Source: Ga0077555 sp050187415 | GTDB taxonomy: Bacteria > Pseudomonadota > Alphaproteobacteria > Rhizobiales > Hyphomicrobiaceae | Assembly (NCBI GenBank): GCA_050187415.1 | Contig: JBFWXN010000021.1 | Location: 1-64,000 of the forward strand | DNA length: 64,000 bases | Direction of reading: 5' to 3' | Shown here: one piece after another, positions 36,173 through 45,379 of the stretch | How the letters are laid out: each line of letters begins with the position of its first letter | How positions within the stretch are numbered: position 1 is the first letter of the stretch | Translations under genes and position numbers: made by a program | The notes under the pieces: generated by a model | Databases searched by the model: none | Told to the model about the DNA's origin: nothing | The model's input: only the letters and a program-made list of their open reading frames with translations

Positions 36173-37396
36173 ATGGCCGGACCCCTCACGCATATTCGCG
36201 TCCTTGATCTCACCCGCGTGCTGGCGGGACCCTGGTGTGCCCAGAACCTCGCCGATCTCGGAGCCGAGGTGATCAAGGTCGAGCGTCCGAAAAAAGGCGA
36301 TGACAGCCGCGCCTTCGGGCCGCCCTGGGCCAAGGACGAGGCCGGCAACGACACGACGGAAGCGGGCTATTATCTGTGTGCGAACCGCGGCAAAAAATCG
36401 ATCACCATCGATATCGGCAGCGAGGGCGGCCGGGCTCTGATCAAGGAGCTGGCGAAGTCGGCTGATGTCCTGCTCGAGAATTTCAAATCCGGCGACCTCG
36501 TATCCAAGGGCCTCGGCTACGAGGACATCAAGGCGATCAACCCCAAGATCATCTATTGCTCGATCACCGGCTTCGGCCAGACGGGTCCTTATGCCGCCAA
36601 GCCCGGCTACGACTTCATGATCCAGGGCATGGGCGGTTTCATGAGCGTGACCGGCGAGCGGGACCAGAAGCCCGGCGGCGGTCCGCAGCGCGCGGGCGTG
36701 CCGGTGGTCGACATCATGACGGGCATGTACTCGACCATTGCTGTCTGCGCCGCGATCGCCAATCGCGAGCGCACCGGCAAGGGCCAGCACATCGACATGG
36801 CGCTGCTCGACACGCAAGTCGGTTTCCTGGCAAACCAAGGCGCGAACTTCCTGGTCACAGGCGAGCCCCCGGTTCGCGTCGGCAACACGCACCCGAACAT
36901 CGTGCCCTACCAAGCGGTGCCGACCAAGGACGGAGCCGTGATCATCGCGTGCGGCAACGACAATCTTTTCAGCAAACTGTGCGACCTCATCGGCCAGCCG
37001 TCCTTGAAGACGGACCCGCGCTTTGCGACCAACGCGACGCGCGTCACCAATCGCGATGCGCTCGATCCGATCCTTGACGAACTGATGCGCAAGAAAACCA
37101 CGGTCGAGTGGGTCGAGGCGCTCGAGGGCGCGGGCGTACCTTGCGGCCCGATCAACAACCTGAAAGAGGTTTTCGAGAATCCGCAAGTCGTCGCGCGCGG
37201 CCTCAGAGTCGAGATTCCCCACCCGACGGCCGGCAAAGTCTCGCTCGTGCGCAGTCCGATGCGCTTTTCGGAAACCCCGATTGAATACAATGTGCCGCCG
37301 CCCCTGCTGGGCCAGCACACCGACGAGGTCTTGAGCGGTGTTCTCGGCAAATCCGCAGACGAAATCGCGGCGCTCAAGAAATCGGGGACGGTTTAG
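36173..37396 (+). CDS. Class III (CaiB/BaiF) CoA-transferase
   Basis: The 407-residue enzyme starts MAGPLTHIRVLDLTRVLAGPWCAQ behind AAGGA and moves CoA between carboxylic acids. NRGKKSITIDI, ENFKSGDLVSKGLGYED and PVVDIMTGMYS are family marks; the Asp in VVDIMTG is the expected nucleophile. It differs from the Frc at 10141-11415 in lacking the GGGQPG loop. Relatives include succinyl-CoA-dependent transferases for itaconate, citramalate, mesaconate or glutarate. The genes around it do not settle the substrate. Confidence 0.88.
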   Translation: MAGPLTHIRVLDLTRVLAGPWCAQNLADLGAEVIKVERPKKGDDSRAFGPPWAKDEAGNDTTEAGYYLCANRGKKSITIDIGSEGGRALIKELAKSADVLLENFKSGDLVSKGLGYEDIKAINPKIIYCSITGFGQTGPYAAKPGYDFMIQGMGGFMSVTGERDQKPGGGPQRAGVPVVDIMTGMYSTIAVCAAIANRERTGKGQHIDMALLDTQVGFLANQGANFLVTGEPPVRVGNTHPNIVPYQAVPTKDGAVIIACGNDNLFSKLCDLIGQPSLKTDPRFATNATRVTNRDALDPILDELMRKKTTVEWVEALEGAGVPCGPINNLKEVFENPQVVARGLRVEIPHPTAGKVSLVRSPMRFSETPIEYNVPPPLLGQHTDEVLSGVLGKSADEIAALKKSGTV

Positions 37397-37656
37397 CGGC
37401 GCGACGAGGCGCATGCGCCGACAGCCGAGTGGCGATCGATGCGTCGCTCGGAAAGGCGAGCCGGCAGCGCGCATCGCGAAATCAAGGCGCCAACAAGAAA
37501 AGGTGGCTGCGCCGCCCGCACCTCGTCCCGTTCCGTCCCGCCCGTGACGTTGTGGCGCATGCGATTCCCCGATAAGATTGCGAGGCGGTTCGCCCCTTTC
37601 TACGAACCGTCACACGCCTTCGATACGGTGCGTCGAAATCGTCGGGAGGGGATCAG

Positions 37657-38412
37657 ATGCTCCAGCTGGACCGGTCACGCCGAGCGGTGGAGCAACCACG
37701 GTTCGCAGTCAAGGTTGCTGCCACCTCTGCCGACATCGAAGAAGCATTGCGCTTGCGCTGGCAGGTGTTCGTCGAGGAGCAGGGTGCGAGCCCGGAGCCC
37801 GGTGCGCCGTTCGGCATCGAGACCGACCGTTTCGACGCGCATTGTCATCATCTCGTGGTGCGAGATCTCGATTGCGATATGGCCGTCGGAACGTATCGCG
37901 TGCTGATGCCGGATCGTGCCGAGCTGCTCGGGGGGTTCTATACCGAGCAAGAATTTGATCTGCGTGGCTTGGCCGCGCATCGGCGCTGCACGGTCGAAAT
38001 CGGGCGGTCGTGTGTGCATCCGGACTATCGCGGCGGTGTCGTCATCGCGATGCTGTGGACGGGTCTTGCCGGCCTGATCCTCGGCACGGAGGCCCGCTTT
38101 CTCATTGGGTGCGCGTCGGTGTCGATGCAGGACGGAGGCCGCGAAGCCGCCAGCGTCTATCTCAGGCTCGCAGACGAACACATGTGCGCACCCGAGCATC
38201 GGATGGCGCCCCGCGTACCGCTTCCGCTCGATGGAGTCGAACGGGACGACGGCGTGAAACCGCCCCCGCTGATCAAGGGCTATTTGCGCGCCGGAGCCGA
38301 AATTGCCGGCCCGCCTGCCGTCGACATGGCTTTCGGCACCGCCGACCTGCCTATGCTGCTGACGCTCGATCGGCTGGCGCCTCGTTATGCGCGCCATTTC
38401 GCAGGCGCGTGA
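37657..38412 (+). CDS. olsB: L-ornithine N-alpha-acyltransferase (OlsB), first step of ornithine lipid synthesis
   Basis: This 251-residue GNAT-type acyltransferase joins a 3-hydroxy fatty acid from acyl carrier protein to ornithine, giving lyso-ornithine lipid. Family text includes LRWQVFVEEQGA (33-44), DCDMAVGTYRVLMP (72-85) and VEIGRSCVHPDYRGG (113-127). GGGAGGGG stands 6 bases before the ATG. It is followed after 9 bases by olsA, the usual order in Rhizobiales. The 260 bases upstream hold no gene. Confidence 0.88.
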   Translation: MLQLDRSRRAVEQPRFAVKVAATSADIEEALRLRWQVFVEEQGASPEPGAPFGIETDRFDAHCHHLVVRDLDCDMAVGTYRVLMPDRAELLGGFYTEQEFDLRGLAAHRRCTVEIGRSCVHPDYRGGVVIAMLWTGLAGLILGTEARFLIGCASVSMQDGGREAASVYLRLADEHMCAPEHRMAPRVPLPLDGVERDDGVKPPPLIKGYLRAGAEIAGPPAVDMAFGTADLPMLLTLDRLAPRYARHFAGA

Positions 38413-38421
38413 GGCACAACG

Positions 38422-39279
38422 ATGCATCAAGCCATCCGCCGATCCATCGGCATGGGCCGCGTGGTCGTGCACCTCGCCAGAGGCGCTGCAACCATGGCGT
38501 TGGTATTCCCATTCATTGGAGATGCACGCCGGCGGCGCATCATCAAGCGCTGGTCCGACGGTGTGCTCGACATCTTCGGGCTGACCTTGGAGGTGGTGGG
38601 CGAGCCCTTTGCCAATGACCTCGGAAGGCCCGTCCTGATCGTCGGCAATCATATCTCGTGGGTCGACGTCTACGCCTATCTCAGCGTTGGCGAATTCAAG
38701 TTCGTAGCGAAATCCGAGGTAAGGTCGTGGCCGCTGATCGGGTGGTTTGCACGAACTCTCGGGACGATTTTCGTGGAGCGCGACCGTCCTCGGGATGCGC
38801 TCCGCGTCGGAAACGAGCTCCGCGAGGCGCTGGACGCAGGCCATGCCGTCTGCCTCTTTCCGGAGGGGACGACGACGAACGGCAGTGTCGTGCTTCCTTT
38901 CTCGTCGGTTCTGATAAGTGCAGCCACAGCCACAGACACACCGGTCCAACCGGTCTCGATCGCCTACCGTGGACCGAATGACGAGATCTGCACCCGCGCG
39001 GCGTTCACAGGCGACGCCACGCTCGTTGGATCGATCTGGGCGCTCGTCGGCAGCGGCCGCTCGGTTGTCAGGCTGACGTTTCTCGAGCCCATACCGACCA
39101 AGGGAGCGGACCGTCGCGCGCTCGCCCGCCAGGCCGAAGATGCCGTCAGGGCAAGCCTCGGCCATGCGCCCCGCGTGGTGTCCGAGATGGTGTCGGCTTC
39201 ACGCCGCGACGCTATCTCGAGCGATCGCGGTGGCGACGTGCCGAGAACGGCCCCGATCGAGACCGCGCCACTTGTTTGA
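38422..39279 (+). CDS. olsA: Lyso-ornithine lipid O-acyltransferase (OlsA)
   Basis: The 285-residue PlsC-type acyltransferase has the HX4D motif NHISWVD with His77 and Asp82 and the acceptor motif FPEGT at 146-150. A hydrophobic N-terminal helix fits membrane attachment. OlsA acylates the hydroxyl of the lyso-lipid to complete ornithine lipid and can also act on lysophosphatidic acid. The tight pairing with olsB supports the ornithine-lipid role over a general PlsC role. Confidence 0.87.
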   Translation: MHQAIRRSIGMGRVVVHLARGAATMALVFPFIGDARRRRIIKRWSDGVLDIFGLTLEVVGEPFANDLGRPVLIVGNHISWVDVYAYLSVGEFKFVAKSEVRSWPLIGWFARTLGTIFVERDRPRDALRVGNELREALDAGHAVCLFPEGTTTNGSVVLPFSSVLISAATATDTPVQPVSIAYRGPNDEICTRAAFTGDATLVGSIWALVGSGRSVVRLTFLEPIPTKGADRRALARQAEDAVRASLGHAPRVVSEMVSASRRDAISSDRGGDVPRTAPIETAPLV

Positions 39280-39426
39280 GGTCCGAATCAGCTGGTCGAA
39301 CACAATCCCGGCGCGCTGGGACGCAGGACGAGGACGTCTATCGGTGCCCCCAAATGCAGCTCGCTTGGCGTTGGGGCCACGCGTCGTCTAGGCTGGCTCA
39401 AATGGCGTTGCAAGTCGAGGTATCGC

Positions 39427-40212
39427 ATGCGTTGGATCAGATTTACGGCCGATGGCCGCACGGCCTATGGCCTCGTCGACGGCGATCGCATCACGCAAGT
39501 GGAAGGCGATCCATTCGATGGCTATGAGACGACGGGTACGAGCCACGCGCTCGCAGACGTGACCATCGAGCTGCCGGTGGTGCCACCCACGTTCTACTGC
39601 GTCGGATTGAACTACCGGGAGCACATCAAGCAGGCTGCACAACGGCTGGGCATCGCCGCGAAATTCCCGGAGCAGCCCGACGTGGGGTACCGGGCGAACA
39701 ATGCTCTGGTGGCGCACGGTCAAGATGTCGTCATTCCTGCAGACGCCACAGGAAAAATTCAATACGAGGGGGAGCTTGTCGCTGTCATCGGCAAGCCGTG
39801 CCGGAACGTCAGCGAGGCTGAGGCACTCGACTACGTGCTCGGCTATACGATCGGGAACGACGTCTCCGAGCGGACCTGGCAGAAGAGCGACCGGACACTC
39901 TGGCGTGCGAAGAACACCGACACATTCAAGCCGATGGGGCCGTGGATCGAGACAGACGTCGATCTCGACACGCTCGAGACCGTCGTGCACGTCAATCGGG
40001 CCGAGTCGACGCGCTTCAAGACCAACGACATGATCCATGGCGTAGCGCTCTACATCTCGACCATCAGCAAATACTGCACGCTGCAGCCGCGCGACGTACT
40101 CTGGATGGGGACGGACCTTTTCTCGCCGGATCTCAACCCCGGCGATATGGTCGATATCGAGATCAAAGGTATCGGCGTGCTGAGCAACCGGTTCGTACTT
40201 GCCGGCGAATAA
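39427..40212 (+). CDS. Fumarylacetoacetate hydrolase family protein
   Basis: The 261-residue FAH-fold enzyme has metal ligands in YEGELVAVIGK (Glu114, Glu116) and GNDVSERTW (Asp145). CVGLNYREHIKQ precedes the catalytic domain. Family members cleave C-C bonds in acylpyruvates or 2-hydroxyhepta-2,4-diene-1,7-dioates, or decarboxylate oxaloacetate; the exact reaction is not readable here. There are no aromatic degradation genes alongside. The ATG at 39427 gives the standard MRWIRF start. Confidence 0.85.
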   Translation: MRWIRFTADGRTAYGLVDGDRITQVEGDPFDGYETTGTSHALADVTIELPVVPPTFYCVGLNYREHIKQAAQRLGIAAKFPEQPDVGYRANNALVAHGQDVVIPADATGKIQYEGELVAVIGKPCRNVSEAEALDYVLGYTIGNDVSERTWQKSDRTLWRAKNTDTFKPMGPWIETDVDLDTLETVVHVNRAESTRFKTNDMIHGVALYISTISKYCTLQPRDVLWMGTDLFSPDLNPGDMVDIEIKGIGVLSNRFVLAGE

Positions 40213-40285
40213 GACGGCAACCGGCGTGTTTTTCGGGAGAACGACCGGGGCGTGCGCGTCAACCGGTTGACCGAGATTTGTGAAA

Positions 40286-40888
40286 ATGGTCCAAACGCTT
40301 ATGGAAGGCGCGATCACCAAAGCAGGCCCAACGAGCGTCCCGAATCTGCTGACCTACGGCAGGATCGCGGCCGTGCCCGCGATGGCGGCCGTGTTCCTGC
40401 TGCTCGAGGGCGATCAGCGGAGATGGATCGCGCTCGCAATCTTCGTGGCGGCCTGCTTCACCGACTGGCTCGACGGCTTCCTGGCCCGGATCTGGCGGCA
40501 ACAGTCCATGCTCGGCCGAATGCTGGACCCGATCGCCGACAAGCTGCTGGTGGGAGCGGCACTGATACTCCTTGTTCAGGACGGGACAATCTCCACGATC
40601 AGCGTGTGGGCGGCGCTGATCATTCTGTCTCGCGAGATCCTGGTGTCCGGCTTGAGAGAGTTCCTGGCCGAACTCAATGTCAGGGTGCACGTGTCCCGCC
40701 TCGCGAAACTGAAGACGACGCTGCAGATGATCGCGCTGGCTGTGCTGCTGGCAGGGCCTGCGGGCGAGCGCCAGGTCTCGGGTGTGATGGCCGTCGGAAC
40801 GGTTCTATTGTGGGTGGCGGCGTTGCTCACCATCTGGACCGGGGGCGGCTATCTCACGGCGGCCATCCGATCTACCCTCGATCGCTGA
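40286..40888 (+). CDS. pgsA: CDP-diacylglycerol-glycerol-3-phosphate 3-phosphatidyltransferase
   Basis: This 200-residue inner-membrane enzyme makes phosphatidylglycerophosphate, the first committed step to phosphatidylglycerol and cardiolipin. The CDP-alcohol phosphotransferase motif runs from Asp60 in TDWLDGFLAR to Asp85 in LDPIAD, with all its aspartates kept. Several hydrophobic helices follow. A GTG at 40280 is an alternative start two codons upstream. It heads the pgsA-moaD-moaE run common in Rhizobiales. Confidence 0.92.
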   Translation: MVQTLMEGAITKAGPTSVPNLLTYGRIAAVPAMAAVFLLLEGDQRRWIALAIFVAACFTDWLDGFLARIWRQQSMLGRMLDPIADKLLVGAALILLVQDGTISTISVWAALIILSREILVSGLREFLAELNVRVHVSRLAKLKTTLQMIALAVLLAGPAGERQVSGVMAVGTVLLWVAALLTIWTGGGYLTAAIRSTLDR

Positions 40889-40930
40889 TTGCGCTCGATT
40901 GCCGGACGAGCCGGATTAAGGTAAGCGCCT

Positions 40931-41182
40931 ATGAAACTGATATATTTCGCGTGGATCCGGGAGCGCATCGGCCGGTCCGATGAAACGCTCGAGCTGCCGC
41001 CCGGGATCGTAACGGTTGGCGACCTCGTGACATGGCTGAAGGCTCGCGGGCCGGAGTATGGCGAAGCTTTCGCGCGGCCGGAGCTTGTGCGAGCGGCGAT
41101 CAACCAGGTGCATGTGAAGTCCGAAGCGCCGATCGCCGGCGCACGCGAGATCGCGTTCTTTCCGCCGGTCACGGGAGGTTGA
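40931..41182 (+). CDS. moaD: Molybdopterin synthase small subunit MoaD
   Basis: This 83-residue ubiquitin-like protein ends in Gly-Gly (PPVTGG), the tail that is thiocarboxylated and donates sulfur to cyclic pyranopterin. The N-terminal strand MKLIYFAWIRERIG is typical. It lies one base upstream of the moaE start, and the moaE ribosome site lies inside its last codons, so the two subunits are coupled. Confidence 0.92.
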   Translation: MKLIYFAWIRERIGRSDETLELPPGIVTVGDLVTWLKARGPEYGEAFARPELVRAAINQVHVKSEAPIAGAREIAFFPPVTGG

Positions 41183-41183
41183 G

Positions 41184-41657
41184 GTGGCTGTTCGCGTACA
41201 GGTCGAGGATTTCGACGTCAGCCGCGAGACGGCCGACCTCACCCGTGGCCGCACCGACATCGGCGCTATCGTTACGTTTACGGGCACGGTGCGTGGCGAG
41301 GCCAAGGGGCAGTCGATCGTCGCCATGACGCTCGAGCACTACCCGGGAATGACGGAGGCCGAACTCGAGCGCGTAGAAGGGCAGGCCCGCAAACGCTGGC
41401 CGCTCGATGCCAGTCTGATCATCCACCGCTATGGCGACCTCAAGCCCGGCGACAACATCGTTCTGGTCATTACTGCCTCTCGGCACCGCCAGGTCGCCTT
41501 CGAGGCGGCCGCGTTCCTGATGGACTACCTGAAGAGCCAGGCCCCTTTCTGGAAGAAGGAAACGACCGCCGACGGCACAGGGCATTGGGTCGACGCGCGC
41601 GACACCGATGCCGCAGCGCTTGCACGCTGGGACGGCTTCGACGGCGGGGGCGGCTGA
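41184..41657 (+). CDS. moaE: Molybdopterin synthase catalytic subunit MoaE
   Basis: The 157-residue subunit inserts two sulfurs into precursor Z together with MoaD. Conserved parts are GAIVTFTGTVRGE, LEHYPGMTEAELERV, HRYGDLKPGDNIVLV and the lysine pair in PFWKKE. It starts with GTG at 41184 behind GGGAGG at 41173-41178. The C-terminal glycine run is unusual but short. Molybdenum cofactor would serve the cell's Mo oxidoreductases, none of which are in the window. Confidence 0.92.
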   Translation: MAVRVQVEDFDVSRETADLTRGRTDIGAIVTFTGTVRGEAKGQSIVAMTLEHYPGMTEAELERVEGQARKRWPLDASLIIHRYGDLKPGDNIVLVITASRHRQVAFEAAAFLMDYLKSQAPFWKKETTADGTGHWVDARDTDAAALARWDGFDGGGG

Positions 41658-41663
41658 GGTCTG

Positions 41664-43289
41664 CTAGGCCGGCACCAGTGCATCCTTCAATACCATGTCA
41701 GCCGCTTTCTCACCGATCATGATCGATGGCGCGTTGGTATTGCCGGAGGTCAAAGTGGGCATGATCGAGGCGTCGGCGATACGCAGACCGGAAATTCCCC
41801 GCACGCGGAGGCGCTCATCGACGACCGCCATCGTGTCCTGGCCCATCTTGCAGGTGCCGACCGGGTGATAGGTGGTCTCGCCCACTTCCTTCGCCCACGC
41901 GACGATCTCGTCGTCCGTCGTTCGATGCGACCCAGGAGCCATCTCGGTGATCTGCATCGGGGCAAGGGCCGGCGCGTGCATGATCGACTGGGCGATGCGA
42001 ACGGCCCGGACGGTCAAGCCAACGTCAGCCGGATCAGAAAGGAAATTGAAGCGGATCGCGGGTGGCGTCCTCGGGTCGGCAGAGGTTATGTGGATCGTGC
42101 CTTTGCTCTCCGGACGCATGGCGTGGGCATAGCACGTCATGCCTGACTGTTTGGCGATCTTCGGCCCTTTTGGCGTTACCTCCGTGAGCATCGGCACCCA
42201 ACCGAGCAGCAGGTCCGGCGACTCGAGCCCCTCGCGCGAAAAGACGAAGGCGCGCAGCGGGGCCGCAACCATGGCCAGCATGCTGTCCTGCGCGAGCGCG
42301 TAGCGCAGCGCTTGATTGACGAGCCCCAACCCGCGCCCGCGATCGTTGAACGTAACGCCGCGCTTGCCGATGGCCCAGCGGGTGCGCGGCGCGAAGTGGT
42401 CGCGCAGGTTCTCGCCCACGCCCTTCAGCGCGTGGCGGACTTCGATGCCGAGGTCCTTGAGGCGTTCCGGCTGACCGATCCCCGAAAGTTCGAGAAGCTG
42501 GGGCGAGTTGATGGAGCCGGCGCTGACCACGACTTCACGGCCGGCGTGGGCCTCACGCACCTCATCGCCAACTCTGTAGCGCACGCCGATGCAGCGGTGG
42601 CCGTCGAGCAGCAGCCGCTCGCTGAGCGCGCCGGTCTCTACGACAAGATTTGGCCGCTTCCCAATTTTTTCCAGGTAGCAATGGGCGGTGCCCTGGCGCC
42701 GCCCGCCGGCGATGGACGCCTGACTCATGGCGATGCCATCCTGTCGCGCGCCGTTGTAGTCAGGGTTATGCCTGATGCCGACCTGTCCGGCGGCCTCGAT
42801 AATGGCCTTGATGAGAGGGTCACGGGGCACAGGGTCGGTGATCTGCAACGGGCCGTCGCGACCGCGGTAGGCGTCGTCGCCGCCGCCCCGGTAGCTCTCC
42901 ATCCGCTTGAAGAAGGGCAGCACGTCGCGATAGCTCCAGCCGCGATTGCCCATCTGCGCCCAGGTGTCGAAGTCCTGCGCCTGGCCACGGACGAACGCCA
43001 GGCCGTTGATGGAGCTCGAGCCACCGAGGATGCGGCCCCGGGGCACGGGCAGGCGACGGCCATTCGTGCTTGCTTCGGGCTCCGACGAATAAAGCCAGTT
43101 GGCGGCCGGGTTGGCGATGAGTTTGGCGTAGCCGATCGGAATGCGCGCCCAGAAATGCGACGCCGGTCCAGCTTCGAGCAGCAGCACGCGATTGCGTGGA
43201 TCCTCCGACAGGCGACTGGCCACAACAGCACCGGCCGATCCTGCTCCCACTACGATATAGTCGTAGCCCTGACGCCCTGCTTCGCGCAC
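41664..43289 (-). CDS. GMC-family FAD oxidoreductase (choline/alcohol dehydrogenase-like)
   Basis: This 541-residue enzyme has the FAD loop VGAGSAG at 14-20, the GMC signature RGRILGGSSSINGL and the second signature SAGSINSPQLLELSGIG in outline. The catalytic His475 lies in YHPVGTCKMG, and GNTNAP follows near 516. Relatives oxidise choline, long-chain alcohols or polyethylene glycol. It lacks neighbouring betaine genes, so choline is not favoured. It stops 6 bases from moaE, tail to tail. Confidence 0.88.
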   Translation of the reverse strand: MREAGRQGYDYIVVGAGSAGAVVASRLSEDPRNRVLLLEAGPASHFWARIPIGYAKLIANPAANWLYSSEPEASTNGRRLPVPRGRILGGSSSINGLAFVRGQAQDFDTWAQMGNRGWSYRDVLPFFKRMESYRGGGDDAYRGRDGPLQITDPVPRDPLIKAIIEAAGQVGIRHNPDYNGARQDGIAMSQASIAGGRRQGTAHCYLEKIGKRPNLVVETGALSERLLLDGHRCIGVRYRVGDEVREAHAGREVVVSAGSINSPQLLELSGIGQPERLKDLGIEVRHALKGVGENLRDHFAPRTRWAIGKRGVTFNDRGRGLGLVNQALRYALAQDSMLAMVAAPLRAFVFSREGLESPDLLLGWVPMLTEVTPKGPKIAKQSGMTCYAHAMRPESKGTIHITSADPRTPPAIRFNFLSDPADVGLTVRAVRIAQSIMHAPALAPMQITEMAPGSHRTTDDEIVAWAKEVGETTYHPVGTCKMGQDTMAVVDERLRVRGISGLRIADASIMPTLTSGNTNAPSIMIGEKAADMVLKDALVPA

Positions 43290-43357
43290 GATGTCCTCCG
43301 ATTTTGTCCGGACAGGTTAGACGCAAGAGTCAGCGTCGTCCACGCCTGCGATCATGG

Positions 43358-44077
43358 TCAGAGCGCGGACTTGGGACGACCGATTGGTCTTGGCTCGGCG
43401 TTGGGGCCGCGCAGTCTCGCGAGCGCCTCCGAGGCCAGCGCACGCGTCACTTTTCGGCGCGAGGCGAGCGCGAGGCGGTCGATGGCGTCGACCACGCAGG
43501 CCGCGTCGGCCATGGTCCGGTCCATGTTGACCAGAAGCCACGCGACCACACTTGGATCGACGCTCAACTGACGGTCCGTGAAGTGCTTCACCAGAACCGC
43601 ACGAAGGAGGCCATCGTCGGAGGCCGCTATCTCGACGACCATCGATGCGCGCAGGCGTGAGCGAAGGTCCGGTAGCACCACCGACAGGTCGCCTGGCGGC
43701 ACGGCCGACGTCAGCAACAGGCTGGCCCGGTGCTCGCGGGAGACATTCAGCAGGTGAAACAGGGTGCGCTCGCAAGCGATGCCGGCGTGCAGGTCTTCGA
43801 CGACGAGGGCGCCTCCGTTACCGAGTTGGCCAACGGTCGCGTCGGTGAGCCCGGCGGCCGAGACGATAGGCGCTCCCGACTGCGCCCGCCAGACGTGGGC
43901 AAGATGAGTCTTGCCCGAGCGCGGAGGGCCGGTGACCAGGACCGACGGCGCAGGCCAGTGGGGCCATGAGTCGACCAGGGCGACCGCCGCCGCGTTGGAG
44001 TGGCCGACCAGGAAGTCCTCCGCGCCCAAAGCCGTTCTGTGACCGAGATCGAGCACGAGTTGCTCAGGTGCTGCCAT
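43358..44077 (-). CDS. hdaA: DnaA-related replication regulator HdaA
   Basis: The 239-residue AAA+ protein begins with a clamp-binding-like motif QLVLDLG (6-12) and has a Walker A GPPRSGKT at 50-57 and a Walker B in LVVEDLH. It lacks the DnaA DNA-binding domain. In Caulobacter HdaA with the sliding clamp stimulates ATP hydrolysis by DnaA and stops over-initiation. It lies 3 bases after the PerM-type transporter gene, an arrangement typical of alphaproteobacteria. Confidence 0.88.
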   Translation of the reverse strand: MAAPEQLVLDLGHRTALGAEDFLVGHSNAAAVALVDSWPHWPAPSVLVTGPPRSGKTHLAHVWRAQSGAPIVSAAGLTDATVGQLGNGGALVVEDLHAGIACERTLFHLLNVSREHRASLLLTSAVPPGDLSVVLPDLRSRLRASMVVEIAASDDGLLRAVLVKHFTDRQLSVDPSVVAWLLVNMDRTMADAACVVDAIDRLALASRRKVTRALASEALARLRGPNAEPRPIGRPKSAL

Positions 44078-44080
44078 AGC

Positions 44081-45184
44081 TCACGTATCCAGACGTGGCG
44101 CTGACCCCGGCAACGATGTCGGTGGACCCGCGCCCAAATACAGCGAACTTTCGAGGTAGCGATCACGCGCGAACCGGACGAGCACGGCAAGCGCCGCAGC
44201 CACGGGGACCGCGACCAGCGTACCAAGCAGCCCGAACAGGGCGCTGAACACGAACAAAGCGAGCATCAGTGAGACGGGATGCAGCCCAACTCTCTGGCCG
44301 ACGATCAATGGCGAAAGGAGTGCCGAATCGAGGACCATTGCTGCGCCGAAAACGCCGATTACCTGCAGGGCCAAGGTGGCATCCGGCCAGGACTGGGTCA
44401 ACGCGACGACGAGCGCGACCGTAAGACCGAGCACCCAGCCGACCAACGGCACGAATGCCAGCACACCCGTGGCTATGCCTATCAAAAGGCCATAGCGCAG
44501 GCCGAGCGCCGTCAGAGCCAGAGCGTAGAAGGCTCCGAGAATGATGCAAATTGTGCCTTGACCGCGGATGAAGGCTCCGACGGCGGTATCGATGTCGCTT
44601 GCGAGACGGCGGATGGTTGACGCGCGGCGGATCGGTAGCCAACCGTCGATCTGGGCCAGGACGGCGGGCCAGTCGCGCAGCAGGTAGAACGCCACGACTG
44701 GCGTCACGAGGACAAGCGATACGAGGTTTATCAACGCCTGTCCTCTGCTCCAGAGTACCTTGGCCGCATCGCCGATGAGACCCGTCGACCCTTGTGCCAA
44801 CTCGCCAAGGGCGCGTTCCAGCCGTACCTTGAAGCCAGGAAAGCTCGCGCCGAGGTGCTGCTCGGCCATTGCTTCGATCCACCCACGAATTCGTTCCAGA
44901 TCCCCAGGTAACGCTTCGACCAATCGTCGAAGCTGATCGGCCGCGAGCGGCAGCAAGAGGACGGCGGCGGCTGTCAGCGCGAGGGCCGCAGCGCCTATGA
45001 TCAGAGCACTCGCCAGAGTCCGGCCGAGACCCGCTCGCTGGAGCGCCACGGCCAACGGATTGAGGAAGTAAGCGATGGCCGCACCGAAAGCGAACGGCAG
45101 CAATGCGTCGCTCAGATAGGACACCAGCACGACGCTCACGGCGAAGACTACGATCCAGAAGACGACATGCATGTCGGGACGCAT
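44081..45184 (-). CDS. AI-2E/PerM family membrane transporter
   Basis: This 367-residue membrane protein has about eight hydrophobic segments and the family features VSYLSDALLPFAFGAAIAYFLNPLA near the start and a long soluble loop at about 100-170. The C-terminal half includes GLLIGIATGVLAFVPLVGWVLGL. Members have been linked to autoinducer-2 export or sodium/proton exchange; the substrate here is open. GGGGGAG precedes the ATG at 45184. The purM gene often found upstream is not present; a 195-base gap and an SDR gene are. Confidence 0.85.
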   Translation of the reverse strand: MRPDMHVVFWIVVFAVSVVLVSYLSDALLPFAFGAAIAYFLNPLAVALQRAGLGRTLASALIIGAAALALTAAAVLLLPLAADQLRRLVEALPGDLERIRGWIEAMAEQHLGASFPGFKVRLERALGELAQGSTGLIGDAAKVLWSRGQALINLVSLVLVTPVVAFYLLRDWPAVLAQIDGWLPIRRASTIRRLASDIDTAVGAFIRGQGTICIILGAFYALALTALGLRYGLLIGIATGVLAFVPLVGWVLGLTVALVVALTQSWPDATLALQVIGVFGAAMVLDSALLSPLIVGQRVGLHPVSLMLALFVFSALFGLLGTLVAVPVAAALAVLVRFARDRYLESSLYLGAGPPTSLPGSAPRLDT

Positions 45185-45379
45185 CGGCTCCCCCTCGCGT
45201 CTGTGTCCCACCCTGCGCCGAAGGCCAACCATCCTCCCGACGATAAGCACGACGGCGCACTGCCCACCGCCCTCGGACGAGTGGATGTCATCGCTACTGA
45301 GTACGGTATTCGACAGGCCATGAGCGAGACTCGCGGCGCGCTGATCCCCATCAACCACATGCCGGGATGGCGCCCCCGC

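Noticed and set aside
37607..37624. Pho box before olsB
   Set aside because: CCGTCAC-ACGC-CTTCGAT has the right spacing but matches only 9 of 14 consensus positions, too weak to list as a feature.
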